A DNA stretch of 11,786 nt from an uncultured Synechococcus sp. (lineage in GTDB: Bacteria > Cyanobacteriota > Cyanobacteriia > PCC-6307 > Cyanobiaceae), in assembly GCA_913050105.1 (NCBI GenBank), contig CAJWZN010000033.1:1-11786 (forward strand), in the 5' to 3' direction. The position numbers and the translations under genes are program-made. Of the stretch, positions 1 to 6,949 are shown one piece after another. How positions within the stretch are numbered: the first letter of the stretch is position 1; every line of letters starts with the position of its first letter. The notes beneath the pieces are model-generated. The model saw only the letters and a program-made list of their open reading frames with translations. It was not told the DNA's origin and did no database searches.

Positions 1-976
1 TTCCCTGAGCCGGCGGCATCTGCTGCAGCTGGGTGCGGGAACCTGCCTGACCCTGTTGTCCGGCTGTCGTTCCGGGTTTCGCCCATCGAAGCTTCTCTCC
101 GCCAAAGGCACTCTTCCCAAGGCCTGGTTGAAGCAACTGCCATCAGCCTGGAAGTCGACGCTCAATCAAGGCACCGGGTTCTGGCCAGCAGAGAGTGCTG
201 AGCCGGTTGATCTGGTTGCCATGGGTGATGGCTGGCTGTCGACCGTGTCACCTTCTCGGTTGCGGAATCTGGATGCGCCCGAATTACACCAGCAGATGGA
301 TGTTCAGGCGCAGCGATTCCTGACCCAGCTCGGGCCTGAGCAGGCCGCCCGGGTCTTACCAGTGGGCGTGAGTCCCTGGGTGATGTTGTTTCGCGATGGT
401 TCCTCCTGGGCCAAAGCGGCCCGTGAGGACTGGAATGTGTTGCTGGATCCCGCTCTGCAGGGAAGGGTGGTGTTGCCGGCGAGTCCTCGCTTTGTCATGG
501 ATCTGGCGGATCGAATCGGTGGAGACGCGGTTCTTGATCGCCTCCGTTTGCAGCTGCTCACAATGGATGACCGGCAGGCCACCAGCTGGCTGCTGAAGGG
601 GAAGGCGCGGGTGGTTGTGCTGCCGCTGCAGCGCTGCCTGCCGTTGCTCCGCCAGGATCCACGCCTCATGGCCGTGCTGCCCGGTGCCGGTGCCCCCCTT
701 CACTGGACCGTGTTGGTGCGTCCGGCTGCGACAAGGGATCCTCTCCCAGCAGCCTGGGTTCAAATGGCTTGGCGGCAACCATTGAGCCTCACCTTGCTGC
801 GGGATGGCTGGCGATCTCCAGTTGCTCTGACTGCCGATCGTGATTCGTTGCCGAAGCCCTGGCGTGACCTGGTGTACCCACCGGATGCGACTTGGGACAA
901 CTGCTGGTCATTGGCTCCGCTGGATGAGAACGATCAGAAAGTCCAGGCCGAGCGCTGGCAAGCGTCAACTCCATAG
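1..976 (+). CDS. Tat-exported lipoprotein, PotD-like solute-binding protein (5' partial)
   Basis: The reading frame is open from the left edge, so the true start lies upstream. The first visible residues, SLSRRHLLQLGAGTCL, carry a twin-arginine motif and a hydrophobic stretch. They run into the lipobox LLSGC with its cysteine at visible residue 22. This predicts export by Tat and lipid anchoring outside the plasma membrane. About 324 residues are visible. The mature part has the style of periplasmic binding proteins of polyamine/iron ABC transporters: a segment near 'WNVLLDPALQGRVVLPASPR' resembles the 'W.dLldP..kGri.lpdsPR' region of PotD-like proteins. The family call is from general resemblance and the ligand is unknown. 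No permease or ATPase of the same system is visible. The 3' end overlaps the convergent aldo/keto reductase gene by 12 bp. Confidence 0.7.
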   Translation, partial: SLSRRHLLQLGAGTCLTLLSGCRSGFRPSKLLSAKGTLPKAWLKQLPSAWKSTLNQGTGFWPAESAEPVDLVAMGDGWLSTVSPSRLRNLDAPELHQQMDVQAQRFLTQLGPEQAARVLPVGVSPWVMLFRDGSSWAKAAREDWNVLLDPALQGRVVLPASPRFVMDLADRIGGDAVLDRLRLQLLTMDDRQATSWLLKGKARVVVLPLQRCLPLLRQDPRLMAVLPGAGAPLHWTVLVRPAATRDPLPAAWVQMAWRQPLSLTLLRDGWRSPVALTADRDSLPKPWRDLVYPPDATWDNCWSLAPLDENDQKVQAERWQASTP

Positions 977-2083
977 CCGCCGTCTGGGTGATGCTTTCAA
1001 ACGGATGTGGGTGTCGGCGAGCAGCTGTGGGATCGGCAGATGGTGTGGGCATCGGGGAAGGCAGTCCCCGCAGGCATCACAGGCGCTTGCGTCATGTTCT
1101 TCCCACCAGTGGCCAGCCCGGCCGATCAGGTTGTAGCGCTCTTGGCTGAATTCGAGCAGATCGTGGCCCAGCACCAGGTTGCGCAGGCGCAGCAGCTCAG
1201 GAATCGGCACCTCACTCGGACAGGGGAGGCAGGCCCGGCATTGACCACATAGTTCGGCTCCTAGCCGATGACCACGCTGTTGCTCAAGGGTTTGGATGCA
1301 CTGCTGCTCCTGAGAGCTGAGCGGTTCACTGCGGTGGGCTAATTGGCTGGCCAGGTGGAGATCAGAGGCCTGAGCTGCTCCAACGGTGAGGCTTGAAACT
1401 CCATGGGACAACAGATAGCGATAGGCCAGTTCCAATGGTGCAATCGGCGTGCAGTCGTCGATCAGCTGTGCGCTGGGTGCTTGCAGCCTGCCTCCCTTGT
1501 CAGCTGGTGAGATGGCCAGCACCCCCATCCCGCGATCGAGAGCCTGCCTGGCCAAGGGAAGTCGTTGTGGATCCAGCAGGTGCAGATGCAGGCTGCAGAA
1601 GGTGAACAGCTCAACATCAAGAGCGGCTGCAATCAGCTGCTGACTGCCATGGCTGCTGAAGCCGACCTGATCGACCAGTTCTGACTCCATTGCCCACTCC
1701 AGAAGAGCCCGACCTTCCCCTTCCTGAGCCCAGTGCAGATGCTCCGGCCTGTTGAGGCCATGAACGGCAAGATTGTCCAGCCGCTGACACTGCAGCCGCT
1801 CCAGAATTCCCCGGAGTTGACGTTGTCCTTGTGCCAGGGAAACACCCGGCAGGAGCTTGCTGGTGATCACCCAATCCCCTTCCGGCCGATGTCTGGTGCC
1901 CTGAAGAGCCCGGCCCAGAAAATCCTCCGCAGGTCCGTATGCCGGTGCTGTCTCCAGATGATTGATCCCTGCCTGAACAGCGGCTTCGAGGACCTCGGCC
2001 ATCTGATCCGCTGAGCCGAGGGCACGCATGGTGCCCAAGCTGAACAAGCTGATGGCTTTTCCTCGTCCGAAGGGTCGTCTCAC
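965..2083 (-). CDS. Aldo/keto reductase with C-terminal 2x[4Fe-4S] ferredoxin-like domain
   Basis: This 372-residue protein has an N-terminal NAD(P)H-type aldo/keto reductase barrel (about 1-265) and a C-terminal cysteine-rich domain. Barrel landmarks are 'ETAPAYG' (Y49), 'ITSK' (K76) and 'VHGLNRPEHL' (H108), which match the Tyr-Lys-His of the AKR tetrad. The usual Asp of 'DTAxxYG' is Glu44 here. The tail has C279, C282, C285, C288-Pro and then C335, C338, C341, C345-Pro. Both are typical of [4Fe-4S] clusters, as in the Fe-S AKR subfamily. Cytosolic redox activity is likely but the substrate is unknown. The start is GTG at 2083, inside a 4-bp GTGA overlap with the upstream nuclease-family gene, which implies translational coupling. 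The tail overlaps the convergent lipoprotein gene by 12 bp. Confidence 0.88.
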   Translation of the reverse strand: MRRPFGRGKAISLFSLGTMRALGSADQMAEVLEAAVQAGINHLETAPAYGPAEDFLGRALQGTRHRPEGDWVITSKLLPGVSLAQGQRQLRGILERLQCQRLDNLAVHGLNRPEHLHWAQEGEGRALLEWAMESELVDQVGFSSHGSQQLIAAALDVELFTFCSLHLHLLDPQRLPLARQALDRGMGVLAISPADKGGRLQAPSAQLIDDCTPIAPLELAYRYLLSHGVSSLTVGAAQASDLHLASQLAHRSEPLSSQEQQCIQTLEQQRGHRLGAELCGQCRACLPCPSEVPIPELLRLRNLVLGHDLLEFSQERYNLIGRAGHWWEEHDASACDACGDCLPRCPHHLPIPQLLADTHIRLKASPRRRLWS

Positions 2084-2643
2084 CCGTCGTCGTTGTCGAC
2101 TTTCGGGCCCTCTGGGTCTGGATCACGACCTCTGAGGTGTCGAACCAGGGCAGCCGGGCTCAGCTCGTCCACAAAACGGTTGAAGTCGCTCTGATCCCTG
2201 GCATCCGCTTCGGCATCAACAGCAATGGAGGCTTCCGCTACAACCTCTTCCAACATCCAGATCCCGCTCCCGGTGCGGACTGCAAGCGCGATGGCGTCGC
2301 TGGGGCGGGCATCCACGTCGATGTCTTCTTCCACAGTTGTGTCCTCCTCGTCCGGGGAAGCATCGCGGCTCAGTTTCAGCACGGCACGGAATGTGTCGTC
2401 CTCAATCGCATGGATGATCACTCGTTGCAGGGTCAGTTCCCCCACCAGCAGCAGTGCAGCCATCAGGTCGTGGCTGAGCGGCCGGGGTGATTCGCTGCTT
2501 TGCAATCCCGCCATGATGTTGTGGGCCTGGGCCTGATCAATCCAGATCGGCACCTGGCGACGACCGCTGGGGTCTCTCAGCAGAACGATTGGGGTTCGGC
2601 TAGCTGCATCGAGGGCGATACCGGCAACGCTCATTTCCACCAT
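2080..2643 (-). CDS. Bifunctional nuclease family protein (BFN/DUF151)
   Basis: This 187-residue soluble protein matches the DUF151/BFN family. It opens 'MVEMSVAGIALD', followed by 'LLRDPSGRRQVPIWID' (22-36) and the family hallmark 'VDARPSDAIALAVR' (110-123) with 'IWMLEEVV' just after. An acidic stretch at about 95-108 (DASPDEEDTTVEED) sits just before the hallmark, and the C-terminus after 140 is charged and variable. Plant and bacterial relatives have been described with RNase/DNase activity, but the biochemical role in cyanobacteria is unclear. A weak AAGGG lies about 10 nt before the ATG. It is the first gene of a two-gene unit with the Fe-S aldo/keto reductase and is divergent from riboflavin synthase across 56 bp. 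Confidence 0.87.
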   Translation of the reverse strand: MVEMSVAGIALDAASRTPIVLLRDPSGRRQVPIWIDQAQAHNIMAGLQSSESPRPLSHDLMAALLLVGELTLQRVIIHAIEDDTFRAVLKLSRDASPDEEDTTVEEDIDVDARPSDAIALAVRTGSGIWMLEEVVAEASIAVDAEADARDQSDFNRFVDELSPAALVRHLRGRDPDPEGPKVDNDDG

Positions 2644-2687
2644 GGCGGTGCAGCCCTTTGTCCGATTATGGCTACAGAGAAACGGCC

Positions 2688-2691
2688 GGAG
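2688..2691 (+). promoter_or_regulatory. Ribosome binding site of ribE
   Basis: GGAG lies 8 nt before the ATG at 2700. It decides the start, because an in-frame upstream ATG at 2658 would add 14 residues before the conserved N-terminus MFTGLV that all riboflavin synthases begin with. Confidence 0.7.
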
Positions 2692-2699
2692 AAACCGCC

Positions 2700-3350
2700 A
2701 TGTTCACAGGGCTGGTGCAGGCGGTGGGTTGGATACAGCGGCGCGGTTCCGGGGTGGTTGTAGAGGGTTGTGCACCTTTTGGGCCGCTGTCTCTTGGGGA
2801 CAGCGTGGCGGTTGATGGTGTCTGCCTCACCGTTGCTGATTGTGTTGGTGAAGGTTTTCGTGCCGATGTGAGTGAAGAAACGCTTGGCCGCACCACCCTG
2901 GGACGTAAGTCCGAACGTGGGGCGGCCGTCAATCTTGAGCCGGCTCTGCGACTCAGCGATCGTCTTGGAGGTCATCTGGTCAGCGGTCACATCGATGCCG
3001 TTGGACATGTTCAGGCGATCGAGGAGCTGCCGCAGTCCTGGATGCTGACGTTGCGCTGGGCAGATCCCCGCTTTGGGCGCTATGTCTGCGAAAAGGCCAG
3101 TGTTGCCGTGGATGGAATCAGTCTCACCGTTGCTGACTGTTCGCCCGACGGATCTGAATTTCGGCTCGCTGTGATTCCTCACACATGGAGCGTTACGAGC
3201 CTCCAGGGGCGGGCGGTTGGTGATGCGGTGAATCTGGAAGCGGATCAGCTGGCCCGCTACGCCGAGCGTCTTCTGGTGGCTGATTCACAGACGAATCAGG
3301 CATCGGCAGGCATCTCGTCCGAGTGGCTCTCAGAGCACGGTTGGATCTGA
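2700..3350 (+). CDS. ribE: Riboflavin synthase alpha subunit
   Basis: This enzyme dismutates two 6,7-dimethyl-8-ribityllumazine molecules into riboflavin and the pyrimidinedione, the last step of riboflavin synthesis in the cytosol. The 216-residue length is normal for the family. It starts with the invariant MFTG and shows the internal duplication of two lumazine-binding domains: 'GDSVAVDGVCLTV' (33-45) is echoed by 'KASVAVDGISLTV' (132-144). Between them is 'GGHLVSGHID' (90-99). The second domain carries 'IPHTW' (159-163) and 'VNLEADQLARYAERLL' (177-192). The C-terminal 'EWLSEHGW' is the usual family ending, so the 3' end is real although it overlaps the convergent cyAbrB gene by 55 bp. Other rib genes are not in the window. 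The symbol ribE follows cyanobacterial usage; the E. coli equivalent is ribC. Confidence 0.96.
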   Translation: MFTGLVQAVGWIQRRGSGVVVEGCAPFGPLSLGDSVAVDGVCLTVADCVGEGFRADVSEETLGRTTLGRKSERGAAVNLEPALRLSDRLGGHLVSGHIDAVGHVQAIEELPQSWMLTLRWADPRFGRYVCEKASVAVDGISLTVADCSPDGSEFRLAVIPHTWSVTSLQGRAVGDAVNLEADQLARYAERLLVADSQTNQASAGISSEWLSEHGWI

Positions 3351-3733
3351 TCCTGGTCCGTTTGGTCTTCGCCGAGCTGATGCAACCAGATGGAACCGGA
3401 CTCCTGATGCAGCTCGATCCGGAATTCCTGTCCCGGCTCAAGCCCAAGCCTGCGGGTGTAGGCATGCCCGATCAAGAGGTTGCCGTTGCCGTGAACCCTG
3501 GTGCGGAAATCTGCCTGACGGCCCCGGGTTTCCCCGGCCGTGCTGCTTCGGGTGGTCGGGCGGGGAAGCTGCCAACCCTGAGCTTCGGCTTTGGCTTCCA
3601 CCAACGCTCTGTAGAAGCTTTTTTTGAGGAGTCGTCCGCTGGGTCCGACATAGCCACAGCCACGGGCGATGTCGTCCTCGGGGCGATTGCTCAGGGATCT
3701 CGCCTTGTCAAGCAGTTCTTTGCCGACGAGCAT
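3296..3733 (-). CDS. cyAbrB-type transcriptional regulator
   Basis: This 145-residue protein resembles cyanobacterial AbrB (cyAbrB), DNA-binding regulators linked in the literature to carbon/nitrogen balance. The N-terminal half has 'LVGKELLDKARSL' (2-14) and 'ARGCGYVGPSG' (23-33), both typical of cyAbrB. The C-terminal AbrB-like DNA-binding segment is 'RTRVHGNGNLLIGHAYTRRL' (77-96), continuing 'GLEPGQEFRIEL'. The extreme C-terminus (from about 123) is polar and variable. Its last 18 or so codons overlap the end of ribE on the other strand. I chose ATG 3733 because it begins the conserved region. An in-frame ATG at 3769 would add 12 unconserved residues and would lie upstream of the candidate promoter. 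It follows ctaE by 54 bp on the same strand, so it may be read both from the oxidase operon and from its own promoter. Confidence 0.85.
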   Translation of the reverse strand: MLVGKELLDKARSLSNRPEDDIARGCGYVGPSGRLLKKSFYRALVEAKAEAQGWQLPRPTTRSSTAGETRGRQADFRTRVHGNGNLLIGHAYTRRLGLEPGQEFRIELHQESGSIWLHQLGEDQTDQDQIQPCSESHSDEMPADA

Positions 3734-3787
3734 TTGTGGAATTAATTCAACAGAATTGTGGCCTTGCATGTCTGCTCTGGCAAGGGA
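3734..3787 (-). promoter_or_regulatory. Candidate cyAbrB promoter and operator in the ctaE-abrB gap
   Basis: Read on the minus strand, TTGCCA (3783-3778) and CACAAT (3760-3755) are separated by 17 bp, which resembles a sigma-70 -35/-10 pair. Transcription would begin near 3748, about 15 nt before the ATG. The perfect palindrome GAATTAATTC (3739-3748) covers that predicted start. TTGTGG (+ strand) occurs on both sides of it, at 3734-3739 and 3756-3761. A 6-bp inverted repeat, CCTTGC/GCAAGG (3762-3767 and 3780-3785, loop 12), lies just after the ctaE stop. It has no T-tract, so it is at best a weak attenuator or a binding site. The arrangement would fit repression at the start site, but this is inference. 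Confidence 0.35.
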
Positions 3788-4402
3788 TCAGAGCAGATAG
3801 AGAATGACGAAAAGCACCACCCAGATTCCGTCAACAAAGTGCCAGTAGAGCTCTGCGGCTTCCAAGGGGAAATGGTCTTCCGCCGTGATTCGGCCTCCCT
3901 CCGGTCTGGCCTGCCACCACACGATGAGAATCATCAGTGCACCGAGGGTCACATGCAGTCCGTGGAAGCCGGTTGCTGCATAAAAGGTACTGGCGTAGAG
4001 GTTGTCGGCGAGTCCGAACGGCAGCGTGAAGTACTCCACCATCTGGCTGGCCAGAAATGCGATCCCAAGTCCCGCACTGATCAACAACCAGCGACGGCAT
4101 CGTCCGTTGTCGCCCTGGCGGATGGCTTGCCCCGCCTTGTGAAAGGTGGCGCTGCTCACTAGCAGCAGAACAGTGTTCAGGATCGGGAGGGGTAGTTCAA
4201 GTTCAAAAATGGCTCCTTCGGGCAGTGGGTTCACCGCCTTGAACGTCAGATATGCCGCGAAGAACCCTGCAAAGGTCATGGCATCGGCCACCAGGAAGGT
4301 CGCCAGGCCGAACATGCGGAAGTCGCCATGTTCCTCATGGCCATGATCGCTGCTTACTTCGCTGCTTGCTTCGTCGCTCGCCTGAGAAATGGTGCTCGTC
4401 AT
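3788..4402 (-). CDS. ctaE: Cytochrome c oxidase subunit III
   Basis: Subunit III is a membrane subunit of aa3-type oxidase that stabilises the catalytic core and its proton uptake. The 204-residue length corresponds to the short bacterial form with five membrane helices (roughly 30-54, 72-88, 105-124, 145-165, 185-204) after a polar N-terminus rich in Ser/Asp/His. Family signatures are 'MVEYFTLP' with its conserved Glu (E123), 'GFHGLHVTLG' (145-154) and the ending 'YWHFVDGIWVVLF' (186-198). The start overlaps the ctaD stop by 4 bp (ATGA). A GGAG (CTCC on the + strand at 4412-4415) sits 9 nt upstream and supports this ATG. It is the third gene of ctaCDE. Confidence 0.96.
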   Translation of the reverse strand: MTSTISQASDEASSEVSSDHGHEEHGDFRMFGLATFLVADAMTFAGFFAAYLTFKAVNPLPEGAIFELELPLPILNTVLLLVSSATFHKAGQAIRQGDNGRCRRWLLISAGLGIAFLASQMVEYFTLPFGLADNLYASTFYAATGFHGLHVTLGALMILIVWWQARPEGGRITAEDHFPLEAAELYWHFVDGIWVVLFVILYLL

Positions 4403-6069
4403 TTGCCACTGCTCCAGAGATCACGGCCGCTTGTGGCGGCCAGGTCGAGTTGGTCGATTGGGACGCCGTAGCCGTAGGGCTCTTCCACAAGCGGTGCTTC
4501 ACCCACCCAGTTCTCAACCGGTGGAGGAGATGTTGTTAGCCATTCCGGGGTCAGGGCATTCCATGGGTTGTCTCCCGCAAGCGGACCGGAGATTGCGCTC
4601 TGGACCACATTCCAGAGAAAAGGCAGGGTGCTCACGGCCATCAGCAGGGCGCCGACGGAACTGATCTGATTGATCAGGGTGAACTGGGGGTCGTATTCCG
4701 CCACCCGTCGTGGCATGCCGTTGAGTCCGAGCCAGTGCTGAGGCCCGAAGCAAAGGTTGAAGCCGATGAAAGTCAGAGCACAGTGCAAACGTCCGAGCCC
4801 TTCATGCAGCATCCGGCCCGTGAACTTTGGATACCAGTGATAAACAGAGGCGAAGACCACGAACACCGAGCCACCGAAGACGATGTAGTGGAAGTGGGCA
4901 ACGACGAAGTAGGTGTCATGCACATGGATGTCGAATGGCACCTGGGCCAGTGCAACTCCTGTGATGCCACCCAGAACGAAATTCACGATGAATCCGCAGG
5001 AGAACAGCATGGCGCTGTTGAGATTGATGCGCCCTCCCCAAATCGTGGCAAGCCAGTTGAAGAATTTGATGCCCGTAGGAACGGCGATGAATGCTGTGGC
5101 GATGGTGAAGAACAGTCGCATCCAGGGTGGTGTTCCGCTGGTGAACATATGGTGCGCCCAAACAATCAATCCCAGCCCAACGATTGCCATGATCGAGTAC
5201 ACCATGGTGACGTAACCGAACAATGGTTTGCGAGCGTGCACGGGGAGAATCTCGCTTACCAGGCCGAAGGCTGGCAGCACCATGATGTACACAGCTGGAT
5301 GAGAATAAAACCAGAAAAGGTGTTGATAAACAACGACATTTCCGCCGAGTCCTGGATTAAAAAATCCAGTGTGGGCAACAATATCAAAGCTGAGAAGTAC
5401 GAGGGTTCCAGCAAGTACAGGTGTCGATAAAACCACGAGGATGCTGGTGCCAAGCATTGCCCAGCAATACATCGGCAGTTGCATCAACTTCAGGCCGGGT
5501 CGCCTCAATTTGAGGATCGTGGCAATGAAATTGATGCCCCCAAAAATTGAACTTCCTCCAAGAAGCAGAACACTCAGTATCCAGATAACCTGGCCTGCGG
5601 CAGGGGTCGTGATGCTCAGAGGGGGATAGGCCGTCCAGCCTGACTGTGCAGCCCCGGTGAGGAAATAGCTCGAGATCAGCATGAGCCCAGCTGGGGGGAT
5701 GAGCCAGAACGCAACCGCGTTGAGCCTCGGGAAGGCCATGTCACGCGCCCCCACATAAAAGGGAATCAGGTAGTTCCCAAAGGCTCCGTTCACCACAGGA
5801 ACGATCCATAAAAAGATCATCACCGTGCCGTGCAGAGTGAGCACCTGGTTGTATACATCCCTGGCCATGAAGTCTGAAACCGGGCTGGCCAGCTCAGTTC
5901 GAATGGCTCCGGCGAGTGCGCCGCCAACCAGATAAAAGGCAAAACCGCAGACGAGGTATTGCAGACCGATCACTTTGTGATCAACACTGAAACTGAAATA
6001 GCGAATCCAGCCGCTTGGTTGAAGACGGGGGACTGCGCTCTGGATTTCGGGGGGTGTGGCGACCGTCAT
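4399..6069 (-). CDS. ctaD: Cytochrome c oxidase subunit I (A2-type)
   Basis: This is the catalytic subunit of the terminal aa3 oxidase; it reduces O2 to water and pumps protons, with heme a, heme a3 and CuB. Visible ligands in the 556-residue protein are H80 ('LTLHGT', heme a), H257 with cross-linking Y261 (CuB), H306-H307 ('WAHHMF', CuB), H392 (heme a3) and H394 (heme a) in 'HDTYFVVAHFHY'. H384-D385 match the Mg site. D-channel D110 and N117 and K-channel K335 are kept. The catalytic-core motif reads 'FYSHPAVY': the glutamate of A1 oxidases is Ala259, while Tyr255-Ser256 give the YS signature of A2 oxidases. ATG 6069 is preferred, because the longer frame from 6201 would run deep into ctaC. 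ctaC ends 4 bp upstream and ctaE overlaps the stop by 4 bp. Confidence 0.98.
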   Translation of the reverse strand: MTVATPPEIQSAVPRLQPSGWIRYFSFSVDHKVIGLQYLVCGFAFYLVGGALAGAIRTELASPVSDFMARDVYNQVLTLHGTVMIFLWIVPVVNGAFGNYLIPFYVGARDMAFPRLNAVAFWLIPPAGLMLISSYFLTGAAQSGWTAYPPLSITTPAAGQVIWILSVLLLGGSSIFGGINFIATILKLRRPGLKLMQLPMYCWAMLGTSILVVLSTPVLAGTLVLLSFDIVAHTGFFNPGLGGNVVVYQHLFWFYSHPAVYIMVLPAFGLVSEILPVHARKPLFGYVTMVYSIMAIVGLGLIVWAHHMFTSGTPPWMRLFFTIATAFIAVPTGIKFFNWLATIWGGRINLNSAMLFSCGFIVNFVLGGITGVALAQVPFDIHVHDTYFVVAHFHYIVFGGSVFVVFASVYHWYPKFTGRMLHEGLGRLHCALTFIGFNLCFGPQHWLGLNGMPRRVAEYDPQFTLINQISSVGALLMAVSTLPFLWNVVQSAISGPLAGDNPWNALTPEWLTTSPPPVENWVGEAPLVEEPYGYGVPIDQLDLAATSGRDLWSSGK

Positions 6070-6073
6070 CGTT

Positions 6074-6895
6074 TCAGGTGGTGGTGGAGTCGTCGGATTT
6101 GGCGTTGCTGCTGAACCAGGCCTCCCAGACCTCAGGTTCATCGACAACAACCGTGGAGCGCATTCCTCCGTGGTAAGGACCGCAAAGTTCTGCGCAAACA
6201 ATGGGATAACTGCCAGGACGTGTGGCGGTGAAGCTGAGCTGTGTCGGCTGTCCTGGAATCACATCCTGTTTGATCCGGAATTCAGGAACCCAGAAAGCGT
6301 GGATCACATCCTTCGCCTCCATTCGTAACGTCACAGGACGGTTGGCGGGAACATGCAACTCTCCAGCCGTGATGTCTCCTTCCGGGTAGTGGAAGAGAAA
6401 GGCAAATTGCATGGCAGTCACTTCCACTGGAAGTGGCATGGCCTCACCATCGACGGCCTTGGAGCTGAGCCCCCCCCAGATTCGCTCGTCTCCGTTGTCG
6501 GCCATGGCGTGATGGGCCATGCCTTCATGGCCGAGGGGCACCATTCCACCCATTCGGTCGTAAATGTCGTAGCTGTATAAACCCACAAAGAGAATCACTA
6601 CTGCGGGAACGGCTGTCCAGAAGATTTCCAGTGGAAGATTTCCTTCGATCGCGATGCCATCACCGAGTTGATCATTACGGCGACGAAATCGAATCAGGCT
6701 GAAAACCAATAATCCGACGATGCCGATGAAAAGAATCGCGCCAATTGTGAACAGAACCTGAAAAAGTTCGTCGTAAATCGGAGCGTTTGCACTGGCTCCA
6801 ACCGGTAGAAGGTTGATGGTCTGCCCGATCCAAAGTCCGCCCAGAACCAGGACCATTCCTAGGATCAGAGTGACGATGGCTGATGGGATCTGCAT
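6074..6895 (-). CDS. ctaC: Cytochrome c oxidase subunit II
   Basis: Subunit II accepts electrons from cytochrome c6 or plastocyanin at its binuclear CuA site and passes them to heme a of CtaD. The 273-residue protein has a hydrophobic N-terminus (about 5-28, signal or first helix), two further membrane helices (about 46-68 and 90-108) and a C-terminal cupredoxin domain. The CuA ligands are complete: H199 ('VIHAFWVPEF'), then C234, E236, C238, H242 and M245 in 'CAELCGPYHGGM'. Between the second helix hairpin and the cupredoxin fold lies a His/Met-rich loop (about 116-152, with 'GHEGMAHHAM'). It has no C-terminal cytochrome c domain, so it is aa3 rather than caa3. It is the first gene of ctaCDE and divergent from ctaA. 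Confidence 0.97.
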   Translation of the reverse strand: MQIPSAIVTLILGMVLVLGGLWIGQTINLLPVGASANAPIYDELFQVLFTIGAILFIGIVGLLVFSLIRFRRRNDQLGDGIAIEGNLPLEIFWTAVPAVVILFVGLYSYDIYDRMGGMVPLGHEGMAHHAMADNGDERIWGGLSSKAVDGEAMPLPVEVTAMQFAFLFHYPEGDITAGELHVPANRPVTLRMEAKDVIHAFWVPEFRIKQDVIPGQPTQLSFTATRPGSYPIVCAELCGPYHGGMRSTVVVDEPEVWEAWFSSNAKSDDSTTT

Positions 6896-6949
6896 TGAGT
6901 AAGCCCCAGGCTCTTGTCAGGCTATGGAGTGCATCCCATTGCTCCATGG

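Noticed and set aside
2644..2699. Possible FMN riboswitch ahead of ribE
   Set aside because: The gap to the divergent gene is only 56 bp, too short for the FMN aptamer, and none of its conserved core is visible.
2631..3182. A 183-codon minus-strand open frame opposite ribE
   Set aside because: It is antisense to both lumazine-binding domains, has no family resemblance, and would run through the bfn-ribE promoter gap.
3762..3785. Hairpin after ctaE as a rho-independent terminator
   Set aside because: The stem is only 6 bp with a 12-base loop and no T-run follows on the minus strand, so termination is not supported. It is kept only as part of the ctaE-abrB control region.
4735..5430. A 231-codon open frame on the plus strand inside ctaD
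   Set aside because: It lies wholly antisense to conserved catalytic helices of CtaD, its product is hydrophilic and resembles nothing, and no promoter or ribosome binding site is evident.
6070..6201. A 44-residue N-terminal extension of CtaD from an upstream ATG
   Set aside because: It would lie inside the CuA-binding end of ctaC, and its residues are not oxidase-like. ATG 6069 gives the normal length and a 4-bp gap after ctaC.
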